A DNA stretch of 64,000 nucleotides, taken from positions 1-64,000 of the forward strand of contig NZ_JAAKZI010000007.1 in NCBI RefSeq assembly GCF_011045165.1. The letters run 5' to 3'. Source of the stretch: Arthrobacter silviterrae. Lineage in GTDB: Bacteria > Actinomycetota > Actinomycetes > Actinomycetales > Micrococcaceae. Positions 38,238 to 47,149 of this stretch are shown piece after piece. The notes under the pieces were generated by a model, which was given only the letters and a program-made list of their open reading frames with translations, did no database searches and was not told where the DNA came from. Position numbers and translations under genes: made by a program. The stretch's first letter is position 1, and each line of letters starts with the position of its first letter.

Positions 38238-40235
38238 GTGGGCAATTATCGTGGATTGAAACTAAACCTTGTCGCGGGTATGTTCGCGGCGTTCGCGCTG
38301 GTGGTGGGCGGTTTGGCGCCGGCCGATGCAAGCCCGGCGCCTGCCAAGGCCCCGGCCGTTATCCCGGCAGTGGCCCCTTCGATGACCAGCCCAGCATCTG
38401 TGACATCCATCGGACCCGACGTGCAGCTGGGTTCTGCCTCCCAATGGTTGTGGAAAACGTTCCTGACTGTCACCCCGGACGGGAAAACCGCCTACGTAGC
38501 CTCAGGCAAGAACATCAATGTGTTCAGCATCCCCGGAAACAAGGCATTGGCTTCTGTGCCTGTCGCTGCCAGCGCCGGCTCAATAGTGGCGAGCCCTGAC
38601 GGGGCCCGCATATACGCCACTCTTACGGCCAAGAACGGCATCACCGTCATTTCCACAGCGAGCAATTCGGTGGTCTCCACCATTGTCCCGGACGGGATTG
38701 GCGACAATCCGGACCTGACATTGACGGCAGACGGGAAAACGCTCCTGGCACTGGATAGCGGCGTCAGCAGGAACCTGCACTTTATCGACACGGCCTCATC
38801 CACTCCTACCGGGGCGGTGTCCCTGGCAGCCGAGGCTGAAGTGTTCGGAGTGTGGACCACCCCTGACAGCGCACAGGCTTACATTGCCACGGGCAGCGCC
38901 TACAACGCGCAAGGAGTCCGGACTTTTGACATTAAGGTAATGGACCTGGCGACGCGGACCGTGGTCGGCACAATACCGTCCTGTGAGTTTGTCCGCGCAA
39001 TTGCCTTCAGCCCCGACAGCCGGAAAGCCTATGTTGGCTGTGAAACTGGTGACGTCTCCGTAGTGGACATGATTGCCGGAAAAGTGGTCAAGACGCTGTC
39101 GCCCGGATTCAAGGTGCACTACGCTCAGCTCGCGGGCGGCGGCACCAAGGTACTGGTGGCCGGGGATGTCGACAACCTGGTTGCGGAGATTGACATTGCC
39201 ACGGACACCGTCACGGGAACTGTCTCGACGGACTCCCAGATCCTGGGCCTTGTCGTGCCGCAGGCGGGAACTACGGCGTATGTGGTGCGGCAGGACGGGC
39301 AATCGCAGATCATGCTCTCCGCGATGACCGTGACAAATGCACACCCATCAGTCTTAACTGACCGCCTGTCTGGCACCGACCGATATGCGACTGCTATAGC
39401 CGTCTCGACGGCGCATTTTGGGACGGCCGGAACTGTTTACATTGCCACGGGCGAGCAGTTTCCCGACGCGCTGTCTGCGGCGCCAGCCGCCAGCTGGGAA
39501 TACGCCCCCCTGCTGCTGACCCACACACTCAGTCTGCCCGCCGGGGTCCAGGATGAGATCATCCGGCTCAAGCCAACCAAGATTGTGGTCGTGGGTGGAA
39601 CTGGCGCGGTATCCGCTGCCGTCTTTGCCCAGCTGAAGGCAATGGTGCCCAACACCATAAGGAGGGCGGGCGCTGACCGCTACGCGACTGCCCGGGCCGT
39701 GGTTGCGGGGGCATTTCCAAGTGCCACATCGGTTGCAGTGGCAACTGGCGTGAATTACCCGGACGCGCTGTCCGCGGCAACTCTTGGCCCTGTCCTTCTC
39801 GTGCCATCGGGGTCCACCCATCTGGATGCCGCAACCATGGCTCTGCTCAAGCAACTGAAGGTCGCCTTCGTGGACATCGTGGGTGGAGTCGGTGCCATAT
39901 CCGCCAGCGTCGACAAGAGTTTGGAGAACAACTACATCCAGGTGTTCCGCTACGGCGGCAGGAACCGCTTTGAAACAAACCAACTGGTGAACAACGCCTA
40001 CTTCGCTACCACCGCGAGCCGCACCTATTATGTCTCAGGCTGGGACTTCCCGGACGCACTTGCCGTTTCCGCCGTTGGACCACGCCGTCAGGGCCAGGTT
40101 TACCTGGTCCAGCCCAACTGCATCCCGGCAGGAGTGGTAAAGGCGATCTCGGGGACTACCGCAGCCACCCGAATAACCCTCGTTGGCGGGCCTGCTGTGG
40201 TAGGCAATGACGTGGCCTTCGGCAAGGCCTGCTGA
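38238..40235 (+). CDS. secreted beta-propeller protein with three CWB2 cell-wall repeats, 665 aa
   Basis: A signal peptide (LNLVAGMFAAFALVVGG, cleavage near ADA at residue 32) is followed by a YVTN-type beta-propeller at about residues 60-375, shown by repeated blades such as VTPDGKTAYVASGKNINVFS and FSPDSRKAYVGCETGDVSVV. Three cell-wall-binding 2 repeats (PF04122 type) follow from RLSGTDRYATAIAVS: the second starts RRAGADRYATARAVV, and the third is degenerate (RYGGRNRFETNQLV). CWB2 repeats bind anionic wall polymers, so the propeller would be displayed on the wall. GTG 38238 has GGGGG before it. It is the first of three surface-protein genes in a row. Confidence 0.9.
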   Translation: MGNYRGLKLNLVAGMFAAFALVVGGLAPADASPAPAKAPAVIPAVAPSMTSPASVTSIGPDVQLGSASQWLWKTFLTVTPDGKTAYVASGKNINVFSIPGNKALASVPVAASAGSIVASPDGARIYATLTAKNGITVISTASNSVVSTIVPDGIGDNPDLTLTADGKTLLALDSGVSRNLHFIDTASSTPTGAVSLAAEAEVFGVWTTPDSAQAYIATGSAYNAQGVRTFDIKVMDLATRTVVGTIPSCEFVRAIAFSPDSRKAYVGCETGDVSVVDMIAGKVVKTLSPGFKVHYAQLAGGGTKVLVAGDVDNLVAEIDIATDTVTGTVSTDSQILGLVVPQAGTTAYVVRQDGQSQIMLSAMTVTNAHPSVLTDRLSGTDRYATAIAVSTAHFGTAGTVYIATGEQFPDALSAAPAASWEYAPLLLTHTLSLPAGVQDEIIRLKPTKIVVVGGTGAVSAAVFAQLKAMVPNTIRRAGADRYATARAVVAGAFPSATSVAVATGVNYPDALSAATLGPVLLVPSGSTHLDAATMALLKQLKVAFVDIVGGVGAISASVDKSLENNYIQVFRYGGRNRFETNQLVNNAYFATTASRTYYVSGWDFPDALAVSAVGPRRQGQVYLVQPNCIPAGVVKAISGTTAATRITLVGGPAVVGNDVAFGKAC

Positions 40236-40556
40236 CCTTCTCCGCCGTGCCCGGCGCACCGCTGTCGATGCAGGACGGCGGCGCCCGACGGGCATTGCAG
40301 GCCGGGCACCTCTGCATGTCGAGACTGTTACTTTCCAGTCTTCCCCATAACAATTCCGCGTCGAATCCGCCGCCGTTTGAGGGGCACCGACCCGGAACCG
40401 CGGGAATCCGCCGATCCACCCGCCGGGCCGAAGGTCACGGGCCGTGACCACCTCTCCAACAGTCTTCCGCCGAGGCCGTTTTTGCACTAGCTTTTGTGTC
40501 ATCCTCTCCTGCCGCAACGCGGATTTCAGGGGTCTGGGATGGAACCGGAGGTAGAA
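40236..40556. other. 321-base gap with a short palindrome
   Basis: No credible gene. A 17-base interrupted palindrome GGTCACGG-G-CCGTGACC is at 40433-40449 and could be an operator for the downstream propeller gene. TGCACTAGCT near 40484 is a possible -10 region. Nothing else stands out. Confidence 0.45.
40433..40449. promoter_or_regulatory. short palindrome, candidate operator
   Basis: The arms GGTCACGG and CCGTGACC pair perfectly around a single G, about 108 bases before the start of the LAxTG propeller gene. No T run, so not a terminator. The regulator is unknown. Confidence 0.35.
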
Positions 40557-41861
40557 ATGAAAAGTATCCGAGTGTTCATGGCGAAGGCGCTTGCCGGCGC
40601 GGCCATGTTGGGGGCGCTCTCTTTGTCCGTCGTCGCTTCGGCGGCGGCCGAGCCCGCTGCGGGCGCGGCGCGAGGATTGCTGCCTGCACAAGCGCCGGAA
40701 ATCTCCGTGGGGGCCGGCGTGTCCGCCATGGTCACGGTGCCTGACGGTTCCCGCGCCTACGTTGCCGATGCCAGCGCGCCAACCGTCACGGCCTACGACC
40801 TCGCCACGGGCAGCGTGGTGGCCGTCGTGCCGCTGCCGGGGCAGGCCGTTGGATTGGCGCGAAGCCGCGATGGGGCCCGCATCTACGTGAGCACCTCAAG
40901 CGTTACAGACGGCAACTATTTCGTGACTGTCACGACGTCGACAAACACCGTTGCATCCAAGGTCAAGCTGGACGACGTGGCGTACACCATGGCAGAAACA
41001 GCCGACGGCACGGCGATCCTTGCCTTGGGCCAAAGTTCAGCAAAGAACTTGTACGTGGTTGATGCGACCACCGGTGCGCTCGCCAAGACCATTTCCATCG
41101 CCCAGCTGGATGGCACGCTGGAGGCTTTGTCGGTTTCGACCAGTCCCGGTGATTCCTACGCGTACATCAGCCGTGCTGCAATGACCAGTGCCACGGCTTC
41201 GACCTCTGATGTCCTGGTTATTGACCCGGGAGCCCAAACGATCGTGAGGACCATCAAGCCATGTGAGGCGGTCGGCGCGATTGCCTTCTCCAGCGACGGG
41301 GCGACAGGCTACGTCGGCTGCGGTGACGGACATCTGGCCGTGTTCCAAAGCTCCACCGGAGCAGTCCTGAAGACCATCGATGTCGGCTTCCAGGTGAGCT
41401 ATGCACAACTGACGGCGGGCGGCACACGCCTGATTGTCGCGGGGAACATGCACCGGGAGTTGGCGGAAATTGATACTGCCACGCTGCAGATTGTTTCGAC
41501 TTATACCTCCACCGGTTCAGTCAGTTCACTTTCGGCACCAGAGGTGGGGGAGCGGGTTTGGTACCTGCGCGGTAACCAGGACCACACCATGGTCTTGGCG
41601 TCCCTGGACATTGGCGCGACAAGCGTCACGGACATGAGCGCTAGCCCAACGGCGACCATCACAGCAACGACAGCTGCGGGAGCGACAGTGGCAGGGGTTG
41701 GCCCAACCCCCGAACACTCCGGCAGTCCGGCTGCGGTTGTCGCCGCTGACGGCACCCCATTGGCGGCCACCGGGGCTGGCATGACATACCCGTTACTGGC
41801 GGCAGCCATTTTGTTGCTCGGATTCGGGGGGCTTCTGCTGCGTCGTCGCATGATGCCGTAG
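40557..41861 (+). CDS. LAxTG-anchored beta-propeller surface protein, 434 aa
   Basis: After a signal peptide (FMAKALAGAAMLGALSLSVVASA) comes a YVTN-type propeller over about residues 45-350, with blades like VPDGSRAYVADASAPTVTAY and FSSDGATGYVGCGDGHLAVF. A Thr/Ala/Pro linker precedes the C-terminal sorting signal: LAATG, a hydrophobic run YPLLAAAILLLGFGGLLL and RRR. LAxTG is the signal used by class E sortases of high-GC Actinobacteria, so it should be covalently bound to peptidoglycan. GGAGG before ATG 40557 decides the start. The propeller is clearly related to that of the upstream gene, but the wall attachment differs. Confidence 0.9.
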   Translation: MKSIRVFMAKALAGAAMLGALSLSVVASAAAEPAAGAARGLLPAQAPEISVGAGVSAMVTVPDGSRAYVADASAPTVTAYDLATGSVVAVVPLPGQAVGLARSRDGARIYVSTSSVTDGNYFVTVTTSTNTVASKVKLDDVAYTMAETADGTAILALGQSSAKNLYVVDATTGALAKTISIAQLDGTLEALSVSTSPGDSYAYISRAAMTSATASTSDVLVIDPGAQTIVRTIKPCEAVGAIAFSSDGATGYVGCGDGHLAVFQSSTGAVLKTIDVGFQVSYAQLTAGGTRLIVAGNMHRELAEIDTATLQIVSTYTSTGSVSSLSAPEVGERVWYLRGNQDHTMVLASLDIGATSVTDMSASPTATITATTAAGATVAGVGPTPEHSGSPAAVVAADGTPLAATGAGMTYPLLAAAILLLGFGGLLLRRRMMP

Positions 41862-42198
41862 CCGTCAACGTTGGGCGGAGGCTGACCGATGGCAGATCCG
41901 CTTCAACGGCCGGGCGCGTGTGCCTGGTTCACGGCATCCTTTTCGAGGTCAGCGTCCAGAACTTCTAAGTTCGAAGGCGGTGATTTTCGCCGTTCCGGAA
42001 CTTTCTCACAGTCCATTCGGAAGTGCCCACCCGCTTGGCCGCGGGTCCCTCGGCAGCGCTTTGGCAAATGATTCCCGAGGAGAAGCGAAAATACTGGGCT
42101 GGTTCTTTTGAGTGTCTTGATTGCAATGAGATTGTTTTGTCGAACGGGGTTTAAGATGGTTATTCATCACTCAATGCATGATTAAAAAAGGGGACTTA
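41862..42198. other. 337-base gap before the CWB2 protein gene
   Basis: No credible gene. It becomes AT-richer toward the 3' end than the surrounding sequence. TAAGAT at 42152-42157 is a possible -10 box for the next gene. A small inverted repeat GAACTT-CT-AAGTTC is at 41959-41972. I see no terminator for the upstream gene. Confidence 0.4.
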
Positions 42199-43785
42199 AT
42201 GATTGGAAAAGGCAGGGCTGCTCCGTTTTTCAGCGCTTTGGCCATCGCGGCCATGTTGTCAGCCGGCGCTGTGGCGTTGTTACCGGCGGATCCAGCGAAT
42301 GCGGCGGGCCTAAACGGAACCGGCCCCATAAGGATGTCCGGTGCGGATCGATATGGCACTTCTCAGGTGATTTCAAAGAACAATTTCCCTACACCAACCA
42401 AGGCTGTTTTTTTGGCCACCGGTACGACATTCCCCGATGCCCTTGCAGGGGGACCTGCGGCGGGGATGATGGCGTCTCCGGTCATTTTGACGGCACCAAC
42501 AGCACTGTCCGCGGTCGCAGCCCAAGAGCTAAACCGGCTCCGCCCCGCGACGATCTACGTGTTGGGCGGTGTCGGTGCCGTGTCAAATTCGGTGCTGACA
42601 TCCGCGCGGGCCTACAGTGCCAATGTGGTGAGGCTCTCGGGTATTGATCGATTCGCGACCGCGGCGGGCGTCAGTAAGCAATTTTGGTCGACAACCCCTA
42701 CCGTTTACGTTGCCTCTGGTGCTGACTTTGCGGATGCGCTGTCTGGAGGCGCGTTGGCGGCAAAGATGCACTCTCCGATCCTGCTCACAGCTTCAGGTGG
42801 GTTGCCGGACGCGACAAGAAATGAACTGCGACGGTTGGCTCCCAGTCGGGTGGTGGTTCTTGGAGGTACTGGAGCTGTGTCTGCTACGGTTGCTTCGCAA
42901 ATATCCGGGGCGGTTCCTGGTGCAGCGGTGTCTCGAATTCAGGGCCAAGACCGCATGGCTACGTCTGCGGCGGTGTCGAAAGCAGGGTGGGGGAGTTCCT
43001 CCAAGGCCATGTATGCAGTTGCCTCAAACTTTCCCGATGCATTGGCGGGAGTTGCTGCCGCGGCGGTAAATGGTTCGCCACTTTTGCTGACAAATGCAGG
43101 TTGCATGCCCGTTTCCGTTTGGAATGAAAGCATCCGTCTCGGGGTCACCACGAAAGGCATTTTGGGTGGGCCCGGCGTCTTGTCCATTACGGCAGCGTCG
43201 GCGAGTTGTAGCGAGGCAGCGCCATTCCCCGGAGCCAGCGCCACGGCTAGATCCTATAGCGGCTACGGAGACAGTGTAATTAGCATCAGCAAGCCTGATG
43301 GGGCTGCCAGCATTGGCATGGCAACCATGACACACCGGGGACGTTCCAATTTTATTGTTTCCGGTCTGAATTCGGCGATGAATTGGTCGTCCAGCTTGGC
43401 CAACGAGATCGGAAGCTACGCCGGAACAGTCGTCTTTGACGAAAGCGACTGGCGGGGGACAACCACCAAGCTTCAGATTACAGCTGATGGTCCGTGGACT
43501 ATCTCAATCGCAAGCGTCAAATCGGCTCCAACGTTCGGCAGGCAGTACGTCAGCGGACGGGGCGATGCAGTATTCAACTACAACGGAGTGGCCAGCGTGG
43601 CAACCCTTTCACACGACGGAGTGAGCAACTTTATTGTAATTATGGACCGCACTGATGGCAGCGGGGATTTCAACGACCTGATCGTCAATGTGATCGGCCG
43701 TTACAGCGGGACTCGCATTTGGCCGCGGGGTCCGGCTGTGGTTTCAGTCATAGCCGATGGCAATTGGAGCGCCGCCATTCGGTAG
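42199..43785 (+). CDS. secreted protein with CWB2 repeats and a duplicated C-terminal beta domain, 528 aa
   Basis: GGGGAC before ATG 42199 sets the start. The signal peptide runs FFSALAIAAMLSAGAVALL with cleavage after ANA near residue 36. Three CWB2 repeats follow (first MSGADRYGTSQVIS, second LSGIDRFATAAGVS, third IQGQDRMATSAAVS) to about residue 345. The last 180 residues contain two copies of one domain: the pattern GxGDxV ... HxGxSNFIV ... NxIGxYxGT ... ADGxW. I know this pattern from other Gram-positive secreted proteins but not its job. Codon use is less GC-biased than in the neighbours, with more A/T third bases, which may mean recent arrival. A strong hairpin follows. Confidence 0.88.
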   Translation: MIGKGRAAPFFSALAIAAMLSAGAVALLPADPANAAGLNGTGPIRMSGADRYGTSQVISKNNFPTPTKAVFLATGTTFPDALAGGPAAGMMASPVILTAPTALSAVAAQELNRLRPATIYVLGGVGAVSNSVLTSARAYSANVVRLSGIDRFATAAGVSKQFWSTTPTVYVASGADFADALSGGALAAKMHSPILLTASGGLPDATRNELRRLAPSRVVVLGGTGAVSATVASQISGAVPGAAVSRIQGQDRMATSAAVSKAGWGSSSKAMYAVASNFPDALAGVAAAAVNGSPLLLTNAGCMPVSVWNESIRLGVTTKGILGGPGVLSITAASASCSEAAPFPGASATARSYSGYGDSVISISKPDGAASIGMATMTHRGRSNFIVSGLNSAMNWSSSLANEIGSYAGTVVFDESDWRGTTTKLQITADGPWTISIASVKSAPTFGRQYVSGRGDAVFNYNGVASVATLSHDGVSNFIVIMDRTDGSGDFNDLIVNVIGRYSGTRIWPRGPAVVSVIADGNWSAAIR

Positions 43786-43813
43786 CGGCATGAACGGCTG
43801 AACTGTTCATGCC

Positions 43814-43853
43814 AGACTTCCCCCATGGCTGTGTAGAGCCATGGGGGAAGTCT
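43814..43853 (+). terminator. long hairpin terminator after the CWB2 gene
   Basis: A perfect 17-base stem (AGACTTCCCCCATGGCT and its complement) encloses GTGTAG. The T run is weak (TCTCATTT). It ends 23 bases before the next gene. Confidence 0.7.
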
Positions 43854-43876
43854 CATTTCAGGCTAGACTCATCCAC

Positions 43877-44653
43877 ATGCGCATAGCCCGTTTTGTAGTA
43901 GACAGTGACCCAATGTACGGCGTGGTGGAGGGGGACTCCGGCAGTGAAGTAGTCACTGTCATCAAGGGTGACCCGTTCTTCAACGGTGTGGAGCGGACCA
44001 CCATCAAGTACCCGCTGGATGACGTCCGGCTGGTGTCTCCCATCATCCCGCGCAGCAAGGTCATTGGCGTGGGCCGGAACTTCGCCGACCATGCCCGGGA
44101 ACTCGGCAACGAGGTGCCCGTCCACCCGCTGCTCTTCCTCAAGCCGAACACCTCTGTGGTGGGCCCCGGCGAGCCGATCGTGCTGCCGGAATTTTCCGAG
44201 GAAGTCTCCTACGAAGCCGAGCTCTGCGTCGTCATTGGGCGCATCTGCAAGGACGTGCCCGAGGAACGCGTGGATGAGGTCATCTTTGGCTACACGTGCG
44301 GCAATGACCTGACGGCACGCGATGTCCAGCAAACGGACGGCCAGTGGGCCCGCGCGAAGGGCTTTGACACCTCCGCACCGCTGGGTCCGTGGATCGAGAC
44401 TGAACTGGATCCCGACGAGCTCCGCATCCGGGGCTGGCTCAATGGCGAACTCCGCCAGGACGGCAACACCAACCAGATGGTGCGCAGCGTGCGTGAACTG
44501 GTCGCCACCGTTTCGCGCGCCTTCACCCTGCTCCCCGGCGATGTCATCATGACGGGCACCCCCGCCGGCGTCGGGCTGGTTGCAGAGGGAGACCGCTATG
44601 ACGTGGAGATCGAGGGCATCGGGCGCCTGTCCAACCCTGTGGTCCGCCACTAA
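43877..44653 (+). CDS. fumarylacetoacetate hydrolase family protein, 258 aa
   Basis: The FAH fold is shown by the three metal-binding acidic sites: EVSYEAELCVVIGR (two Glu) and YTCGNDLTARD (Asp), with Lys in ARAKGFDTSAPLGPW and the C-terminal MTGTPAGVGL. Members hydrolyse or isomerise C-C bonds of acyl-pyruvates or 2-hydroxy-dienoates, and some decarboxylate oxaloacetate. No aromatic-degradation genes are near, so a housekeeping acylpyruvase or oxaloacetate tautomerase/decarboxylase role is as likely. ATG 43877 follows a TAGACT box closely and may be leaderless. In related genomes this gene is often found close to gltX, as here. Confidence 0.9.
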   Translation: MRIARFVVDSDPMYGVVEGDSGSEVVTVIKGDPFFNGVERTTIKYPLDDVRLVSPIIPRSKVIGVGRNFADHARELGNEVPVHPLLFLKPNTSVVGPGEPIVLPEFSEEVSYEAELCVVIGRICKDVPEERVDEVIFGYTCGNDLTARDVQQTDGQWARAKGFDTSAPLGPWIETELDPDELRIRGWLNGELRQDGNTNQMVRSVRELVATVSRAFTLLPGDVIMTGTPAGVGLVAEGDRYDVEIEGIGRLSNPVVRH

Positions 44654-44729
44654 GCACAGGCCCGGCCCGCCTGTGGCCCACGCCACGGAAATGTGTCCGC
44701 TGCCGTAGTAGCATTGACAGGTCTTCTGC

Positions 44730-44769
44730 GCCCCCACCCGCTTTTGGCGCGTGCCCAGGGGCTTTTTTT
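44730..44769 (+). terminator. intrinsic terminator between the FAH gene and the permease
   Basis: GCCCC (44730-44734) pairs with GGGGC (44758-44762), with further G/C pairing inside, followed by T7. It lies 77 bases after the FAH stop and 32 bases before the permease start, so it could end the first transcript or act as an attenuator in the permease leader. Confidence 0.6.
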
Positions 44770-44801
44770 GCAGGACGTCAGCCGATCTTAAGGACCCCCG
44801 C

Positions 44802-46241
44802 GTGTCACAAAACGCCACCGATCTTGCCACCCCTGTGCCCGGATCCATCACGGGGGAGGGCTACCAGCGCACCCTCTCGCGGCGTCACGTCACCATGATC
44901 GCCATGGGCGGGGCCATCGGCGTCGGGCTGTTTATGGGGGCCGGCGGCAGGCTCGCCTCCACAGGCCCGGCGCTGATCTTTTCCTACGCCATAGCCGGCA
45001 TCATCGCCTATCTGCTCATGCGGGCACTGGGCGAGCTGGTCATGTACCGGCAGACCTCCGGTTCCTTTGTCTCCTACGCCGGGGAGCTTTTCGGCAAGAA
45101 GGGCGCATACCTCTCCGGCTGGATGTACTTCATCAACTGGGCCATGACGGGGGTGGCGGAGCTGATCGCGATCGGCCTGTACTTCCAGTTCTTCTTCCCC
45201 GGCGTGCCAGTGGAGCTCAGCGCGCTGTGTGCCCTGGTGCTGCTGGTGGCGGTGAACCTGCTCAGCGTGAAGGCGTTCGGCGAGTTCGAGTTCTGGGCGT
45301 CCTGCCTGAAGGTGGCCGCCATCGTGATGTTCCTGGTGGTGGGCACCATCATGGTGGTCACGAACGCGAAGGTGGGCGGCCAGCACGCCACCGTCAGCAA
45401 CCTTTTCCAGGCCGACGGCGGCATGTTCCCCAAGGGCGGGCTGGTCATGATCCTGGTCCTGAACGCCGTGATCTTTGCCTACAATGCCATTGAATTGGTG
45501 GGCATTACGGCCGGTGAAATGGAGAACCCGGAGCGCGAGGTGCCCCGGGCCATCCGTGCCGTGGTGGTGCGCATTGTCATCTTCTACGTAGGCTCGGTCA
45601 CCCTGCTGGCCATGATCATGCCTTCTGACCATTACAAATCCGGTGAGAGCCCCTTCGTTACAGTGTTCGCCTCCATGGGGCTTGACTGGGTGGGCTCCGT
45701 GATGAACTTCGTCGTCATCACTGCCGCACTGTCCTCCTGCAACTCCGGCCTGTACTCGATCGGCCGGATCTTTCGCACCATGGCGAACAACGGCCACGCG
45801 CCGAAATGGCTGACCAAGATGTCATCCCGCCATGTTCCCTACGCGGCCATCCTTGCCATTGCCGCCGTGTACGTGGTGGGCGTGGGCGCCAACGTGTGGC
45901 TGGGCGGATCCCACGCCTTCGACCTTGCCTTGAACACCGCCTCCATCGGCGTGATCTTCACATGGGGCTCAATCTTCGCCAGCCAGATCATGCTCCGGCG
46001 CAAGAAGGGCAAGGTCTCTTCGCTGCCCATGCCCGGCTCTCCCTGGACCAGCTGGGTGGGCCTGGCCGCCCTGCTTGCAATCACCGTGCTCATCGGCTTC
46101 GACACCATGACAGGTCCGGACGGGTCGGTCTTCCACCTGGGCCTGTGGACCCTGTGCGCCATCCCCGTGTTCGCAGCCGTGCTGTGGATCGGCTGGCAGT
46201 TCGTGAAGGACAACGAGCCGGCGAATGAGCTGTTCAGCTGA
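44802..46241 (+). CDS. amino-acid permease, APC superfamily (AnsP/CycA-like), 479 aa
   Basis: About 12 membrane helices. The N-terminal family signature is TLSRRHVTMIAMGGAIGVGLFMGAG-like (about residues 22-46), followed by ALGELVMYRQTSGSFVSYAGE and, in the middle, AYNAIELVGITAGEMENPEREVP. This is the amino-acid transporter (AAT) family pattern of proton symporters for asparagine, serine/alanine/glycine or GABA. The specific substrate cannot be read. GTG 44802 is chosen: AAGGA lies 8 bases before it. A 60-bp palindrome (E2) starts 5 bases after its stop. Confidence 0.9.
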   Translation: MSQNATDLATPVPGSITGEGYQRTLSRRHVTMIAMGGAIGVGLFMGAGGRLASTGPALIFSYAIAGIIAYLLMRALGELVMYRQTSGSFVSYAGELFGKKGAYLSGWMYFINWAMTGVAELIAIGLYFQFFFPGVPVELSALCALVLLVAVNLLSVKAFGEFEFWASCLKVAAIVMFLVVGTIMVVTNAKVGGQHATVSNLFQADGGMFPKGGLVMILVLNAVIFAYNAIELVGITAGEMENPEREVPRAIRAVVVRIVIFYVGSVTLLAMIMPSDHYKSGESPFVTVFASMGLDWVGSVMNFVVITAALSSCNSGLYSIGRIFRTMANNGHAPKWLTKMSSRHVPYAAILAIAAVYVVGVGANVWLGGSHAFDLALNTASIGVIFTWGSIFASQIMLRRKKGKVSSLPMPGSPWTSWVGLAALLAITVLIGFDTMTGPDGSVFHLGLWTLCAIPVFAAVLWIGWQFVKDNEPANELFS

Positions 46242-46245
46242 CATT

Positions 46246-46305
46246 TGCCGCCGCTCCCGCATTTTGCGGCCTGTATACCTGCGGCAAAATGCGGGAGCGG
46301 CGGCA
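46246..46305. repeat. 60-bp palindromic element, 25-10-25 geometry (E2)
   Basis: Arms of 25 bases (46246-46270 and 46281-46305) pair with one mismatch around loop CTGTATACCT. Read in reverse it is 56/60 identical to E1. Relative to E1 one arm pair changed from T-A to C-G on both sides, a compensatory change that keeps the stem. It fills the 72-base gap between convergent genes and is followed by T5 on the plus strand, so here it may also end transcription. Confidence 0.92.
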
Positions 46306-46313
46306 TTTTTGCC

Positions 46314-46808
46314 TTAAACGGGCGCCCCGGCCAGGATCGCGTCGATCTGACCCATCGCCTCGCCCATTCCCTCCTCCATGCCCATCTGGATCATCTTCTC
46401 CATCTGGTCGGCGTTTGCGAAGGTGGAGGTGACCGTCATGCGGGTGCCGGCGCCGGTGTCTTCCAACGCCGTGGACATTCGGGCGCTGCCCACTTCTTCA
46501 ACCGGGTTGCCGTCGTCGTCGGCGAAACCGTCCTCAAGCTCCAGCCGGTCGGGGGCGCCGATGGCGGTGAAGCGCCACCAGCCGCGCGCCTTGGTGCCGT
46601 CCGGCCCGGTCATGTAGTAACTGGCCTTGCCGCCAGGCTGGAAATCGAAGGTCTCAAACGTGGCGGGCCACGTGGGCGGCCCCCACCAGCGCTCCAGCTG
46701 GCGCGGATCCTCCCAGAGCTGCCAGACGCGTTCGACGCCGGCACTGAACTCCGCGACGATGGTCAGGCTGAGTGCCTCGGGGCTTTGGGTGGAACTGATG
46801 ACTGTCAT
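46314..46808 (-). CDS. SRPBCC/AHSA1-domain protein, 164 aa
   Basis: The START-like hydrophobic-pocket fold is recognised by FSAGVERVWQLWEDPRQLERWWGPPTW near residues 22-48 and FDFQPGGKASYYMTGPDG. The AHSA1 (Aha1-like) group in bacteria is often encoded with an ArsR regulator, as here: its ATG overlaps the stop of the ArsR gene (ATGA). The ligand or reaction is unknown. The operon should be controlled by the palindrome at 47141-47158. Confidence 0.9.
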   Translation of the reverse strand: MTVISSTQSPEALSLTIVAEFSAGVERVWQLWEDPRQLERWWGPPTWPATFETFDFQPGGKASYYMTGPDGTKARGWWRFTAIGAPDRLELEDGFADDDGNPVEEVGSARMSTALEDTGAGTRMTVTSTFANADQMEKMIQMGMEEGMGEAMGQIDAILAGAPV

Positions 46809-47149
46809 GGTTTTTCCTCGTCTTCCAACAGGATCTCCGCAATCCGCCCGGCCCGCTGCCGCCAGATCGCCTCATATTCGTCGAGCAGTTGCCGGGCCCT
46901 GTCCAGGCCGTCGCGGTTTGCGTGCACCAGCTGCTCCCTTCCCCGCCGCTCCTTGCTGACAAGGCCGGCGCGTTCCAGTACGGCCACATGTTTCTGCACG
47001 GCCGCGAAACTCATGGCGTAGTGCCCCGCCAAGCCGGAGACCGACAAGCCGCCGTCGCTCACCCGGCGGACAATGTCCCGGCGCGTGGCATCGGCGAACG
47101 CCTGGAACAGGCGGTCCAACTCGGTCTCGCGAAGCTCATCTACAACCAT
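46805..47149 (-). CDS. ArsR family winged-helix regulator, 114 aa
   Basis: The ArsR helix-turn-helix is clear: FQAFADATRRDIVRRVSDG, then GLSVSGLAGHYAMSFAAVQKHVAVLERAGLV and wing SKERRGREQLVHA. None of the Cys metal motifs (ELCVCDL) is present, so it is not a metal sensor. The ATG at 47149 lies inside an 18-base palindrome, and a GATAAC box is 10 bases upstream, so the mRNA would be nearly leaderless and binding of the repressor would block transcription start. It is first in an operon with the SRPBCC gene. Confidence 0.93.
   Translation of the reverse strand: MVVDELRETELDRLFQAFADATRRDIVRRVSDGGLSVSGLAGHYAMSFAAVQKHVAVLERAGLVSKERRGREQLVHANRDGLDRARQLLDEYEAIWRQRAGRIAEILLEDEEKP

Noticed and set aside
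44714-44769. Riboswitch before the amino-acid permease
   Set aside because: The leader is too short, with a single GC-rich hairpin and T run; no recognisable aptamer.
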